A stretch of 64,000 nucleotides of DNA from Muraenolepis orangiensis (lineage: Eukaryota > Chordata > Actinopteri > Gadiformes > Muraenolepididae): assembly GCA_027704905.1 (NCBI GenBank), contig CM051006.1, forward strand, positions 6,547,915 through 6,611,914, read 5' to 3'. Shown piece by piece: positions 12,580 to 24,289 of the stretch (within the stretch, counting starts at the first letter, position 1; each line of letters starts with the position of its first letter). The translations under genes and the position numbers were made by a program. The notes beneath the pieces were generated by a model. The model had not been told where the DNA came from. It did not search any database and was given only the letters and a program-made list of their open reading frames with translations.

Positions 12580-12795
12580 TATTATTATTATTATTATTAT
12601 CATATCCCACACATACTCTATAAGTAATCTTATACTGTTTTTATACATAGACTGTCTTTTAGCAACTGTAAACTGTAAATGATATATCGCCATGCACTTT
12701 ACTGCAACATTTGCACTCTGGTTAGATGCTAAATTATTTTCACTGTACTGTGCACAATGACAATACATTTTCTATCTAATCTAATCTGAATCTAA
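12480..12795 (-). mobile_element. Short retroelement, minus-strand copy
   Basis: The reverse complement matches the repeat at 63455-63790: GCATCTAACCAGAGTGCAAA, the GTGCATGG block, the AAAGACAGTCTA block and the ATCAGGGGTATGCAG block. Its 5' end lies on the right, next to a TCTAATCTAATC stretch. Confidence 0.75.
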
Positions 12796-12799
12796 TTTA

Positions 12800-14620
12800 A
12801 ATGAAAGTAGTTCTGTCTGGGGAAACCTTTACACACAACCTATTTGGTAGCAGACTCTGCGGCAAGGTTTTATTGAAATCTGTAGGTGTTGACAGTACAA
12901 ACAAGCAAGCACTCAAGCCTCCCGTCATCCTTCACTTCCAAGGGGAATTGCACAAGCAAAGTTGGCGTTGCTTCATATGTGTGTGGGTGGCTTCTTATGA
13001 TAACTTGTGCGTTCTGTTATGGAAAGCTTTATGTGATAGCTCCTGTAGGTCTGGGGTAACTTGCAAGGCGCTGAGGATCTCATGAGGAATGGCGCTACTA
13101 GCACTCCGCTGGTGATGAGGGTGGGGCGGCTGCCCCCTGGTGGATCCGCTGGTTGATGTGAAGAGGTTAGACCCTCTCACCTGGCTTGGGGGGGGGGGGG
13201 GTCTCTGCTGCTGCTGTAGAGTTGGTAGACTACAGCAGGGCCTGTCTGCATGATGTTGCAAGATGGAGTTGTGGGCACCTCCTACTCTCTGCTGCTTTGC
13301 CCTGGTCATCAACCAATGTAGGTTGGGACTTCACGCTGACACTGAAGAGGAGGAGGGCAGTGTCAGTATAGAGGGAGAAGATGGGAAGACCACTGAAGCC
13401 CTGTCTTTGTCTATTAACTCATAGTGTCCCAGGTTGTCGAAATATATAGCATAAATCCAAACGGCTCTGAATAAACTAGAAAAACAAATAGTAATTTACT
13501 ACAACCTCCATGATGCATTGCGCACAACAACACGTAAAAACGTAAAACGTGGTAAAAATGTGAATTTGCATTGAGGAGCACATTTAAATGAAAATCACGT
13601 TACCAACTTTCACACATAGCAAGATAGGTTTGCTGATTCACCAAGGAAATAGCCGACAGTATCACACAACACATTCCAATAGATAGGTTGGAAGGTAAAG
13701 AATGGTGCATAAAGCATTTTAAAGTGACAGCAGTGCAGCTTCGTAGTGATAGCAGCATCATGAATACAGTGCAGAACAGCGCAGTAAGGGTAATGAGTCC
13801 AGGAAAGAAGAGAGTCCAATAAAGAAGTATGCCGGAGGTCGTCAGTTCGAGCCCAGTGCGGGACACTGACTGTTACATTCATACACCTGAACATTAGTGG
13901 CAGCTGCCAATGCATTCATCCCGTTCCTCTGTGTTCCTCTGTGTTCAACCCTGGAATTGGAGCACATTTACATTCGGAGTGGCTTAAGAGAAAACCGGTT
14001 GAACGGGCTTGTTCACGTTCCAGTATTGTCGTATACTTTTACTTTGAGGCCAACTAGAATGCCCACAAACATTAAGAATTCAAGGTTGGCTGGAAAATGG
14101 ATGCCCAGTAAACAATCCACGAGCCAAAGCTACAAAAGCTTCTGGACCACAGATATGGTTGCAGTTTTGTTTAAAAAAAGGTTGAATGAGAATGATAACA
14201 GGCACTGGTAGTAGCTGCGTCCATTGGTTCTGTCTGGGCTGGTTTGTGGCCCTGTGTTGTCTCTTTGTCTTTGCTGTTCTTTGTGGTCTTGTGTGTCTAG
14301 CGTCACGCTCTTATAATGATTAGTTATGGTCTTTCTTTGGCCTTACGTCTTTCTTGGGCGTTGGGACCTTCGGATTGGTTACTGTGCCAAGTATTGTCAG
14401 TGCCTGTTTAGCTTCTTTCTGTTTTTTTTTCTTTTACTGTTTTACTGTGGTTTGTTGGCTTGTAGTACTTCTGGAGTTATGACCATTTTGGACATTCTTG
14501 TGCCCATTTCAGTGCTCCGTCTGCTCCTTGTCGTTTGTTTTGGTCAATTTGTATCTTGCTAATGTCCTGTATAGTTAACTTCACCATATACACAATAACT
14601 GGTTCCTCCTGGACTTGGAT
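12800..14620. other. Intergenic, no recognised gene
   Basis: It contains a G run at 13189-13201 and scattered unremarkable ORFs. A short segment near 13845-13870 resembles a Pol III B box (CAGTTCGAGCCC), perhaps the end of an old SINE. Nothing else can be supported. Confidence 0.45.
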
Positions 14621-14626
14621 AGTTTG

Positions 14627-14857
14627 TTATAGTTTTGGCTTGGTTGAGCCCATCCCTGGCTTTGTTGTTGGTTGACTCTGGTATTCTTGGGGTATATTGC
14701 CAGGATTTGGTAGCACATTGATTCCTACAATGACCCGTTTGTCCTCATCCCACTTCAATGCAGTGCAGTGTAGTCTTTTTAATCCCATGAGCTCTCTTGT
14801 TGTCATGATGTAAGAGATGTCTTGGTCCAGTTCATCCATTTCCGGTGCCGAGTCTTG
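14627..14857 (-). other. Unrecognised ORF remnant
   Basis: The open frame encodes about 70-77 residues with ordinary amino-acid composition, including MDELDQDISYIMTTRELMGL and VIVGINVLPNPGNIPQEYQ. This is unlike the low-complexity ORFs nearby. I do not recognise the family. It may be a fragment of a transposon ORF or a processed pseudogene. An in-frame stop lies just upstream, and no splice partners were found. Confidence 0.25.
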
Positions 14858-15530
14858 AGGGATTTACCATTTATACAAAATATCTCATGTATGACAGAGG
14901 TGTGAGGGTCAGGGTTGGTGGTTCGTCCACAGAGATTGGAGAATCTTCCCATTTGGTGGTGAAGGTCTTACTCTATCCTAGTTCCTAGTATTTACAGTTT
15001 TAAGTACAGCTTCTAAAAGTGTAATCTACCACCAGGTAGTGAAGGCAAAACAAGTACATAACTACTACATGTGTGCCTCAATGGATTACAAAAAACTAAA
15101 ATAATCTAGCAGTTACGAGGCTCCACCGCCTGGTGGTGGAAGGACAATAAAACACTTGTCCAGGAATTCTAAACGCCCATAAGAATTCAGGTACAGTGCA
15201 ATCACATCGGAGAAACTTGTAAAAGATGGGAGTGCTTCAAACTTAATTATTGATGATTAAGCCAAGTACAGGTAGCCTTATTTCAAAACTAACACACAAT
15301 ACACAGCAGGCAGGCAGGCAGGCAGGCAAACCAATCTTGCAGACAGATGATTTGATTTAGAGTACATGCCGGTGCTCTCATATATACAATTGTATATATG
15401 CAAACAGGCATTACAGCTTATCGAAGCTGGAATGCCTCGAAGAAGAAAGTATTTCAACTAAATAAGTTCTGTATACATTAGGTATACGGTCCAGTCGCCG
15501 GTTCCGAAGCATCTGTACAAGGACTACCAG

Positions 15531-15935
15531 GTTCAAGGACAGTTTTTATCCACAGGCAGTGCACCTACTGAACTGCTACGGAGTGCAGCCTATCATTACA
15601 TTGTCATCCATATTACATTACACTATCATACTTTTTCTGGACTTTTTGGACTCATTACAGTTGCTGCACTGTATTCATGATGCTGCTGCACTACTGGCAC
15701 TTTAAAATGCTTTTTTTAATGCTTTTTGCACAATTCAACACATGTGTTGAATGTTACTGTTCTTTTTATTGTTCATTTAATTGTGCACAGTATTGTTATA
15801 GTATAGTGTTGTATAGTATAAGTATAATACATAGTATAGCATATAGTGTTCAATTTTAGAAAAGTCATACTCAAGGGAATGGGGAGTAAGCATTCCTTTG
15901 TACTTGCATATGGCAAATACAAATCTTGTATCTAA
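15531..15935 (+). repeat. Rex/CR1-like LINE 3' end (copy 2 of 4)
   Basis: It begins GTTCAAGGACAGTTTTTATC, then CACAGGCAGTGCACCTACTG, and shares its UTR with the 4.8-kb and 22.3-kb copies. It ends in GGGAATGGGGAGTAAGCATT and a GGCAAATACAAATCTTG tail. Confidence 0.8.
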
Positions 15936-15999
15936 CTTATTTTACACAGAGGAAAAGAGCCTTAGCTCCGGACTGGAAACTTCACCAATAGTAGTTCTC

Positions 16000-16603
16000 A
16001 ATTCAACGCTTGGCCCGTGGGTTCCAGTGGCTTTGGCTAGACCCTGGTCTGGCTCACCAAATATTAAGGAAGATTCAAATCTAGGTGTAGTTTCTGAGTC
16101 CTTGGTTTCCAAACACAGCATAGAGCCAAGACACAATGTTTAATAAGTTAACTTATAACAACCAGCCCCATCCTGCTACATGGCTGACTCTCGTGTATAA
16201 TTCACCTATTAAAAAGAACGCATGACAAGCAATCGGAGCTATCAGAGGCCTTCCAATCCTTACCTGTTCTCTAGGCTATACGATACAAAAAGTTGTTTTA
16301 TTGGGTTACCGTTATTTGGGCAAGTCACAAACGGCCTACTCCAGCTCTAGGTTGAACAACAGGCATCTATTCTTTGACGGTTGCATGAAAGAAAGGCCAT
16401 TAAATGTTAACATCCCCACCCCTATGGTGCTTCATGATCAACTTCTCAAGAACAGTTGGGGGGTTAGAGACATATTTACAGTTTTTTACCTTGTTCTTTC
16501 TTCTTCACTGGAAGAAATTGTTCTCCTTTCTTGTGTTGTAGATGAAGACGATGAAAAAAAAAGAGATGGACCAACTCAACCTGCAGCACAAATAGCTCTG
16601 TGG

Positions 16604-16634
<31 letters not shown>

Positions 16635-17720
16635 GATGATGAAGAAGCTGTGAAAGAAGTGGAGGCCACACAGGAAGATAATTCAGGAGCAGCTGTCTGG
16701 TGCTGTTTGGGTTTGATTCTATCAAGGACTTTAAAACACATTTTGTCTAATGAAAGTTGGACTCGCCAACAGAGCCCTCCTACTGATTTGGGCTTCCATT
16801 CTCAACTGTATGGGACATTTTAAGAGAGCGGATACCCGTGGGCACCCTTTGATAATATTGTCTAGAAAGGATGCAGCGAGAGAACAAACACGCTGGTGTT
16901 TTAAGCCCAGCACGTTTATAGAGAGATAACATGTCATCTGAGAGCAAGGGCTGAACCCTGGTTTAACCAAGGTTTAACCAAGGTTTAACCAGCACAAGTA
17001 TTACCAGCCGGGGTTGTATTTTCTTATAATCAGGGCTTTAATTTGTATTGGTGGCACTGCTTTTTTTAAATTTTTGTATTATTATTATTAATTTAAGTTA
17101 TTGAACACTATGCACTTTAAACAAGAGCACTTGTATTTGAGTCGATTAGTAGACCATGTTAATATGAATTGTAATTGTTGTACCTAATTATTGTTTTTAA
17201 TTGTTTTATACATACTTTGATTTTATATTAAATACCTCCAATAAAGGTAAGTCATTTTGCCATACTCTTTTGCACATCTCTTTGAGGTCAGCTGACGACA
17301 GGTCCCTAGCAGATGGGTCATACATAGCTGTCAGGAGCACAGGCTGTTCATGCTCTATCTGTGTCTTAAGTCTGCAGCTGAGTTGATACCTGGAGATCTT
17401 CAGTGGCAATTGCTGGGTATATGAGCAAATGTATATATTTAAGCAATATCACATGGAGAGCAGTAGTTTAACAGTAACACTTTTTACAGCTAGCTTATTA
17501 AAATAATGGCGACGTTAAATATATATTGCATTTAATTTAGTTCCGCAGACAAATTAGTGAGATGATCATAGGTTGCTCCAATGACTGACACGGAATGTAA
17601 ACACAAGCGGCATGACTCATACACAGGTGATAGATACTCCCACTGCATGTCAACATCCACAGAATGCTTCTCAGACAACGTATTGCTTGGTTTGGAACGA
17701 CATATACTATCGTTTATGAA
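16000..17720. other. Intergenic, no recognised gene
   Basis: It holds a (GAT)n tract at about 16604-16645 and a threefold GGTTTAACCAA motif near 16958-16990. No conserved coding segment was recognised. Confidence 0.45.
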
Positions 17721-17724
17721 ATAT

Positions 17725-17915
17725 TAAATGCTTTTTGCACAATATTACACATGTACATATCACCCATCAATCCCTTTATTGTTGTTTTTATGTTCATGTT
17801 TTAGTATTCTTTAGTATTGTGTTCAAGAATGTCATACTGTGGGAGGGAATGGGGAGTAAGCATTACATTGTACTTGTTGCAAATGGCAAATACAATTCTT
17901 GAATCTTGAATCTTT
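17725..17915 (+). repeat. Rex/CR1-like LINE 3' tail (copy 3 of 4, truncated)
   Basis: It shares ATGCTTTTTGCACAAT, GGGAATGGGGAGTAAGCATT and a terminal TTCTTGAATCTTGAATC. The coding end is missing. Confidence 0.75.
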
Positions 17916-18384
17916 AATGATTTTATCCAGCTGGCCGGTGGCCGCTGATCAATTACAAGTACAAATAGAAGTATTATTTTTAGCTGAGTAACCTGCAGCC
18001 AGTGTTTCCCTCTTATACCTGGTATATGTTATGGGGTGTTGGTGTGTTATGAAATCAGGGCAACTCTGTGAGATGCCCCTTTGGTTTCGGTTGCAGTTGA
18101 TGTTCTTTTTCATGATGACACTGCCAAATGACTGACACCAGAAGGCAGTCAGCTGTAAGCTAAGCTAAGGTTTAGTCTTTAGGCCTTGTTTTGAAATGGG
18201 ACACCTGCCTTCAAAATGGTAAACTCTGATCTGGTCGTCTTAAAACGTTATCTTTTGCACATGTGTAAGAAACAAAGGGCATAATTAATATCATGCATCT
18301 AGATACTTTGACTTAGTCAAAGTAACTTTAGCTGTGCGCCAAATACAGAGAGGATAGACAGGCTCAAAAACCAACAAAACATTA

Positions 18385-18455
18385 CATAACATTTCATTTC
18401 AGTCATTTATCCAAAGCGACTTACAATAGTGCATTCAACAAAGGTAGGTCAGAGA
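18385..18455 (+). repeat. Short interspersed repeat with the TCATTTATCCAAAGCGACTT core (copy 1 of 3)
   Basis: The core TCATTT...CCAAAGCGACTTACA is shared with 32371-32440 and 44458-44530. It is a very common fish retroelement 3' end. Confidence 0.75.
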
Positions 18456-18694
18456 ACCACTTGTCACCAGAAGTCAAAAGTGCATTTCATCCCAAAACCA
18501 GCTCAGTTATGTGAAATTCATTCAAAACAGGTATTTTAGTGATTGTGAACCTCTATCTCTGTCTGTGGATGCCCCATTGACAAACAAAATACACAGCCTA
18601 CTATAGGCTGCTATAGGCCTACAGCTCAGGGTTGTAATCATCTTTATAACACATGGGTGACGTAGGCCACCACAATGCACTGACACATCACCCA

Positions 18695-19190
18695 CGCATT
18701 ATTCTATGAGAAGTGCTTTTCAACAATAAAAACTGGTAAATATCCAGTATGCTGCTTCCTATTCACTGAGAGATAGGTTGCTGCAGGTTGTGCCTGGCTG
18801 CCAGCACTTCAATGACACCCTGGCTGTGGCTGCTTTAGATGCCCGTCACACAGGCCCTCTGTGGTCAATGAGAGGTCATACAAGGAGAATACATCGCCTA
18901 GGTACATGCAGGCAGTGCTGGTCTGATGTTATGCCAGGTTTTCAGTATGCTGTAGTATAAGCAGGGTGTTTGTTCCCCCGTGAGTTATAGGTAGGCTACT
19001 TATAGAATCATTTTTAGGTCACTGCAATAATATGGTCATCATTTTGAAATCCATTCATTTCTTTCATCTTGATATTCCCTGCTCAACACGTTCTCAAAAA
19101 AAAGGAACATCAGTCAATCAATCGATTAACTAATCGATCGATCACCACTCAATCAACGATAACATAATTTGTATAATTAGTTCGTAGTAA
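18695..19190 (+). repeat. Interspersed duplicated unit, copy B (uninterrupted)
   Basis: Sister of copy A at 10555-11240, without the internal insertion. The block at about 19230-19262 matches copy A's 11277-11310 only as its reverse complement, so one end appears inverted between the two. Confidence 0.75.
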
Positions 19191-19261
19191 AAACTGTTGT
19201 AAAAACCTGAAGATGATTTGACAACGTTGTTTAACAATTAACATTAAAAGTGGCAATTTAC

Positions 19262-19700
19262 TGTGTGGAATCATTGACTTTTTGGGTTGAACGTATGTAT
19301 ATTCTTATGGTTTTTCAAGGTAGGGGTGGGAGGGGGTGGGTGGGTTAGCTCTGAGGGAATAAAAAAAAGAAATGGAAGGAAAATGACATGCTTTAATTGT
19401 AAAATGGTATGACTCTGTTTGTCCTTCAATAAAAACATATACAAATAAAAATAAATAAAAAGAGGCAATTTACAAAAAAGTAAATTTAAGAGGGGAAAAA
19501 TATATACAATTGAAAACAGGGATTAAAAAAGGGATTACTGTTTATTATGTACTCTATTATGTACTCTGTAGGCCTGATTGTTGTGTTGTCGTGCGACACA
19601 GTGCACTGCTCTGCATCATTCATTCCATCTGTGACTTCATCCTATGGGGGTGTTTTTCTTTTCAACGCCTCCATTAGAATGGGACAGAGCCAGCGGGTCA
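19262..19700. other. Intergenic, no recognised gene
   Basis: AT-rich with A-rich stretches (about 19430-19540). No gene recognised. Confidence 0.45.
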
Positions 19701-19717
19701 TGACGCCGCGGGACGCG

Positions 19718-19753
19718 ATTGGCTCGACGCCGGCCTCCTTTGTGTCCACCAAT
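19718..19753. promoter_or_regulatory. Two CCAAT boxes upstream of cdk2ap1
   Basis: An inverted CCAAT (ATTGG at 19718-19722) and a direct CCAAT (19749-19753), 31 bp apart, lie about 290 bp before the upstream candidate start codon at 20040. This is the usual layout for NF-Y sites. Function is inferred. Confidence 0.4.
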
Positions 19754-20039
19754 GGTCAAGGGAGTGATAGTATATGTACGTGTTTAAGCGGATCCCCCCC
19801 CCCCCTCCACCCACACACACACACACACCACGACACTCCCCCCCCCCCCCGCAGCGGATAGAAGAAGAAGAAGGGATCCTAGAAGAGCTTCCACGTGACT
19901 CCACATAAGAGAGGAGTGGATGGATCCTTTTGTACCTTTTTTTTTTTGTCAGCGGTCCGCGTATAAACTTTTAAATTAAACCAACTAAAGGAGTCGTTAA
20001 CATCTTGGTCACGTCAATCTCGGGGGGTGGGAAGAAGCT

Positions 20040-20067
20040 ATGGAGGCGCATTCTCAGCCCAAACCAG
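20040..20067 (+). CDS. cdk2ap1: Candidate alternative first coding exon of cdk2ap1
   Basis: An ATG at 20040 encodes MEAHSQPKP and runs into a good donor (CCAG|GTATAT at 20067/20068). It ends in phase 1, the same phase as the main first exon, so it can splice to the exon at 21862 in frame. The resulting N-terminus would lack the MSYKPN motif. Support is only the ATG, donor and phase. Confidence 0.35.
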
Positions 20068-20716
20068 GTATATCTTAAGTGATTGTGAACTTTACTAATC
20101 TATATCTCTCTCTCTGTGTGTCTGTATGTGGATGCCTCATTGACAAACAAAGACGTCGCCTCCTCCTCTGGGCTGCTATAAAGACCGGGTGGTTGTATTT
20201 AATGTTTTGGTAACACCTAGGTCACAATGCGGGCGAAAACCAACACCACTTCCTAAATTGTCTAGTCTCGATTACAAGAAATACTTCATAAAGTCAGACG
20301 CGTCTATGGTCGACAAGCTCACAATGTTGTTACTCCGCGGGGGGGCTAGCCATCAAAACTATCCAAGTTGGTAGTAGTAGTAGTAGTAGTAATACGTTTG
20401 TATTGTGTTGTTGTTGTCGTTGGAATAACGTTTGTTTCCAGAAACGCAATATGAAAGTGTGACCGAGGGGACGATTGAGGGTAAACGTTGAATAAAACTG
20501 GAGAGAGAGGGGGGGGGGGAGAAAAAACGGGTTAATTTGCGATGTAAATCTCTTGTCTAAGTGTTTCCTCCGTGGATCCCAGCGGATGGCTGGTAGAAGT
20601 CAATACCAAGTGACGGCCATGTTTTGCCGGTGCCGCCGCCGCCGTTGTTGTAAACAAAAAAGTGAGAGACAGACGCTTCACTGAATTTCGGGTCATTTTT
20701 ATTTCTTTAATTTACC

Positions 20717-23695
20717 ATGTCTCTGGGAATGTCTTACAAACCCAATGCCCATCAGCACATTCCGGGAACTTCTGGGAACCAGGGTAAGGAAAAAACACCG
20801 GGTCAAATCCAACTATCCGTCGGTTAAATCGAGTGTTAAATTCGGGGTCTCGGAGAATACCTGGAGAAAGAGCGTGTGTGTGTGTGTGTAGTTTTTTTTT
20901 CGGTCCAGTTATATATATAGGGTCAGATCCTGGGAGCTAGGCTAATTCATATCCGCCATTATTACTAATGTTACGAGCGCCATCCGACACGCTAGTGGCT
21001 TCCACCGAAAAGTAAGACGTGTGGGGATCTCCTCCCGGTCAACCGTTTTGTTTGGCGGTCCGCGTCCCGTCGTCTTGGTCCATCTTTAAGGGCGCCCTTT
21101 ACGTGGTGACACAAAAAAAATGTGATCACTTTGTCTTCTCGAGTCAGCCCTGTTCCGTTTCCTCCATGATGCTTCGTCCTGCGGGCTGCTGCTCGCTGAT
21201 TGATCTGCTGGTGAAATGTGTACTCATCGAGGACATCTTGTGTTAGACATCGCATATTGCAATTTGCAGAAACCCCCAGCCCTTACATGACCGACTGGGT
21301 CTGCCTGCCCAGGGTGGGTGGCTGCAGGTTCAAACTCCCGTCACATTGACCTGGGTCAATTAAAAAAAGAAAAATAGGTTTCTGTCTAGTTTGCACTTTG
21401 AAAATTCTGAATTTGTGTTTGTAATATATATATTTTTTTCTCTCACTACTGATTAATATGCACTCATTTATTATGAAGTGAAACTCAATTATGAAAGACT
21501 GCAATGTTTCATCATATTCTTTCATTTGGCCGTTCATACTAGATGACCGCTTGATCAGCACAAGCGGAGGGCATATATTTACTATGTTTTTCGGCAACAT
21601 CCTGGATGTATTAATAACTATTTAGTCATTTTTTGCAGATGCTTTTTATCGACTTTCATTTTAATTTCACTAATGCATTTGCCTTCTTTACTTAATTTGC
21701 CAATTAAGGGAATACAAGGGAATAACTGCTCCCTTTTTATTATAATTTATTTTTCGGGTCGCTGTGGTTCTGTCTTCCTGATCCTGGATCAGATTCAAGC
21801 TGTGATCATCAGTGCCACACATGTCTATGTTTAGATGTTTATTTATTCATTGTTGTTGCAGTGGGGACTATCCAGAATATCCAGAGTATCCAGAATATCC
21901 AGAATATTCAAAACATCCAGAATATTCAGAATATCCAGAATATTCAGAATATCCAGAATATTCAGAATATCCAGAATATTCAGAACGTCCAGAATGCCCA
22001 GAACATCCAGTCTCCGTCAGCTGCTAACCTGGCAACACTACAGTCCTACAGACCTCTGGTGAACGACTTCGGACCTCCCTCTTTGGGATTCTCTCAGGTA
22101 AATACCGTTATACAATTCTAGTGCTTTAAAGCGTTAAAGAGTGCCCTCTTTAACGGTGTACCCAACCTGGTATGGGACTGCAAAGCGGGGTTGTCTTGTA
22201 TGTATATGGGGGTCATATGAATACCGTCATACCAAGGCAGTTTTCTAATAATATCAGCTCATTTCATTCAAGGATAGTTTTATCCACAGGCAGTGCCCCT
22301 ACTGAACTGCGAGGAGTGCTGCCACTATCATAACATTGTCATTAACATTACACTTTCATACTTTGCTGGACTTTCTGGACTCACAGTTACTGCACTGTAT
22401 TCATGATGCTGCTGCACTACTGGCACTTTAATTTAATATTTAATATTTTTGCACAATTAATCACATTTACATATTTACATACATACACTTACATCAGTCA
22501 CTTTGTTGTTATTTTTGTGTTCATTTTTTTAGTATTTTTAAGATTCAAGATAACTTTATTTATCCCGAGGGAAGTTAAGGTGGTATTGTTTTGGAGATTC
22601 ATACTACGGGAGGGAACGGGGAGTAAACATTCCATTGTACTGCAAATGGCCACTCTGTATCTTGTATCTTCATATCAGAGAAGTAATTAGTAATTACCCA
22701 CAGACTTCTTAGTATGAATGATGTGTGTATATTCAATGGTATGTCGTTGACGTCTGACAAAGCAGATGCACACAAATCCTTAGAATTTGAGTTTGCTGTC
22801 ATGGCCAAAACAAAGTGTTGAGTCTAATCTACATTTTGTATGTGGTATGTGTTTTTTTGTTTTTTTTTGCTGGATTTCCAGGGTCCTAGTGGGAACCAAG
22901 TACCTCAGAGTAAATATGCAGAGCTCCTGGCCATCATCGAGGAGCTGGGCAAGGAGATCCGGCCCACGTACGCGGGCAGCAAAAGCGCCATGGAGAGACT
23001 GAAAAGAGGTAGGTGAACACTAGCCCTAAAGTTACACCACTGGTGGTAAAATAGGGTGTTTTACCACCAGGTGTAACGGTTGCTATGAGCCGAAGCACAG
23101 GCTAATTTCAAAATGTACCCTATAGTAGTCTCACAAATCAGACTTTAGATGAGTCAGACTTTAGATTAATATCTAACGTCTGATGTCAGACAAGCTCAGA
23201 TTTGGAGGGGGCGTTTCACTTTTTTTTTCCCGCTTCATATATTTTTTCGACCAATCGTGTGGCCGGAGGCGGGGATCCGTAAGCACGTACTCAGCCAGCA
23301 GTAGTAAACTGCAAAAAAAAGTATCCGTAAAGGTTTCAAGTAACATTGTGTAGACTTGCCACTGTAAGAACACACTTAATACACTTGTGATCTGTCTATT
23401 TTACACTCCCTTGTGATGTCCCTCATGGGTCGATTTTTAAAACTTGCTTATTTTCTATTTTTTATCTCATTGTGAAGGTTGTCTTCTTGACAACCTTTTC
23501 CATTTAAAATAATTGTGTGAATGCTATACTTTTACTTGTATTTATTGAATGCTATATGTTTTCTGTGGCTATCAACAGTAAAAGAACATAAAACGTAAAA
23601 ACTATTTTATATTTGTTGTTGGTCCAGGTATTATCCATGCCAGGGGGTTGGTGCGTGAGTGTCTGGCAGAGACGGAGCGGAACGCAAGATCCTAG
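20717..23695 (+). CDS. cdk2ap1: Cyclin-dependent kinase 2-associated protein 1 (DOC1), with an expanded N-terminal repeat
   Basis: Exons 20717-20783, 21862-22097, 22882-23008 and 23628-23695 give 165 aa, all with GT/AG splicing. CDK2AP1 is a small nuclear protein that binds CDK2 and is a subunit of the NuRD chromatin-remodelling complex. The N-terminus MSLGMSYKPN matches the family. The C-terminal half is very strongly conserved, including YRPLVNDFGPPSLGFSQ, QSKYAELLAIIEELGKEIRP, TYAGSKSAMERLKRGIIHA and RGLVRECLAETERNARS. This ending fits CDK2AP1 better than CDK2AP2. Mammalian CDK2AP1 is 115 aa; the extra length is a 16-unit IQN-type repeat at 21870-22013 in exon 2. The gene sits between sbno1 and mphosph9 in the same orientation, as in mammals. 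Confidence 0.95.
21870..22013 (+). repeat. cdk2ap1: Coding 9-bp repeat, 16 units of Ile-Gln-Asn
   Basis: The unit ATCCAGAAT alternates with ATTCAGAAT, giving an 18-bp higher order. The encoded tripeptides are mostly IQN, with IQS, VQN and AQN variants near the ends. All three forward frames are open through it. It lies wholly inside exon 2 of cdk2ap1. Confidence 0.95.
22266..22675 (+). repeat. Rex/CR1-like LINE 3' end (copy 4 of 4) in a cdk2ap1 intron
   Basis: It begins TTCAAGGATAGTTTTATCC and matches the 15.5-kb copy through CTGCACTACTGGCACTTTAA and GGGAACGGGGAGTAAACATT. A segment near 22550-22580 (AAGATAACTTTATTTATCCC) looks like a further short repeat end within it. Confidence 0.8.
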
Positions 23696-24285
23696 CTGTG
23701 TGGAACCTACACGTTTCCCCCCCCCACAAGAACCAATTGTATGCGTTCTCTAACCACACCCAAACAAACAGTACTTTGCATGGTATTTCCTTTTGAATGG
23801 AGGAGAGATATGGAAAAGGGATAGTAAAAAAAAATTATCACTTCTAAAATTGCATAATATTAATGAGAAATGTGTGGATTTTTTTTTGCCAGACAAATTA
23901 AAGGATACTCTAAGTTACTCCTTATTTGTTCAGTTTTCTTTGTTAAATTGCCCCATTTTGGGGTGTTTATTTTGACTTCCTATTTAAAACTTTTGGTTTG
24001 GTTAATGCATGAGAAAAAGGACCCATGGTAGCCCAGGGGGTTAATTGTAGACACTTGCATGGCTTGTACAAAGCTAGATTAGTAGGACTTGGTCTGTCTC
24101 TTTTTGATAGAATTTGGTCTGATTTCCAGACCCTGGTCAACCATGTGGGGGGTGAAGGACAGAGATGTGCCAAATGCATCGCTATGTTCATCTTGAGGTT
24201 GTTTTTGGTATAAAATGGAAACTGTTACTTGCATCTTTGTATGTATTTATTACTCTGTGTAATAAATTGTATTTTCAACATAGTT
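23696..24285 (+). other. cdk2ap1: cdk2ap1 3' UTR
   Basis: AT-rich sequence after the stop, with no conserved coding content, ending at the AATAAA at 24261. Confidence 0.6.
24261..24266 (+). terminator. AATAAA polyadenylation signal of cdk2ap1
   Basis: Canonical hexamer about 565 bases after the stop, followed by a TTGTATTTTC stretch. Confidence 0.6.
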
Positions 24286-24289
24286 TCCT

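Noticed and set aside
21870..22013. CRISPR-like regular repeat
   Set aside because: Units are contiguous without spacers and lie in frame in an exon of a vertebrate gene.
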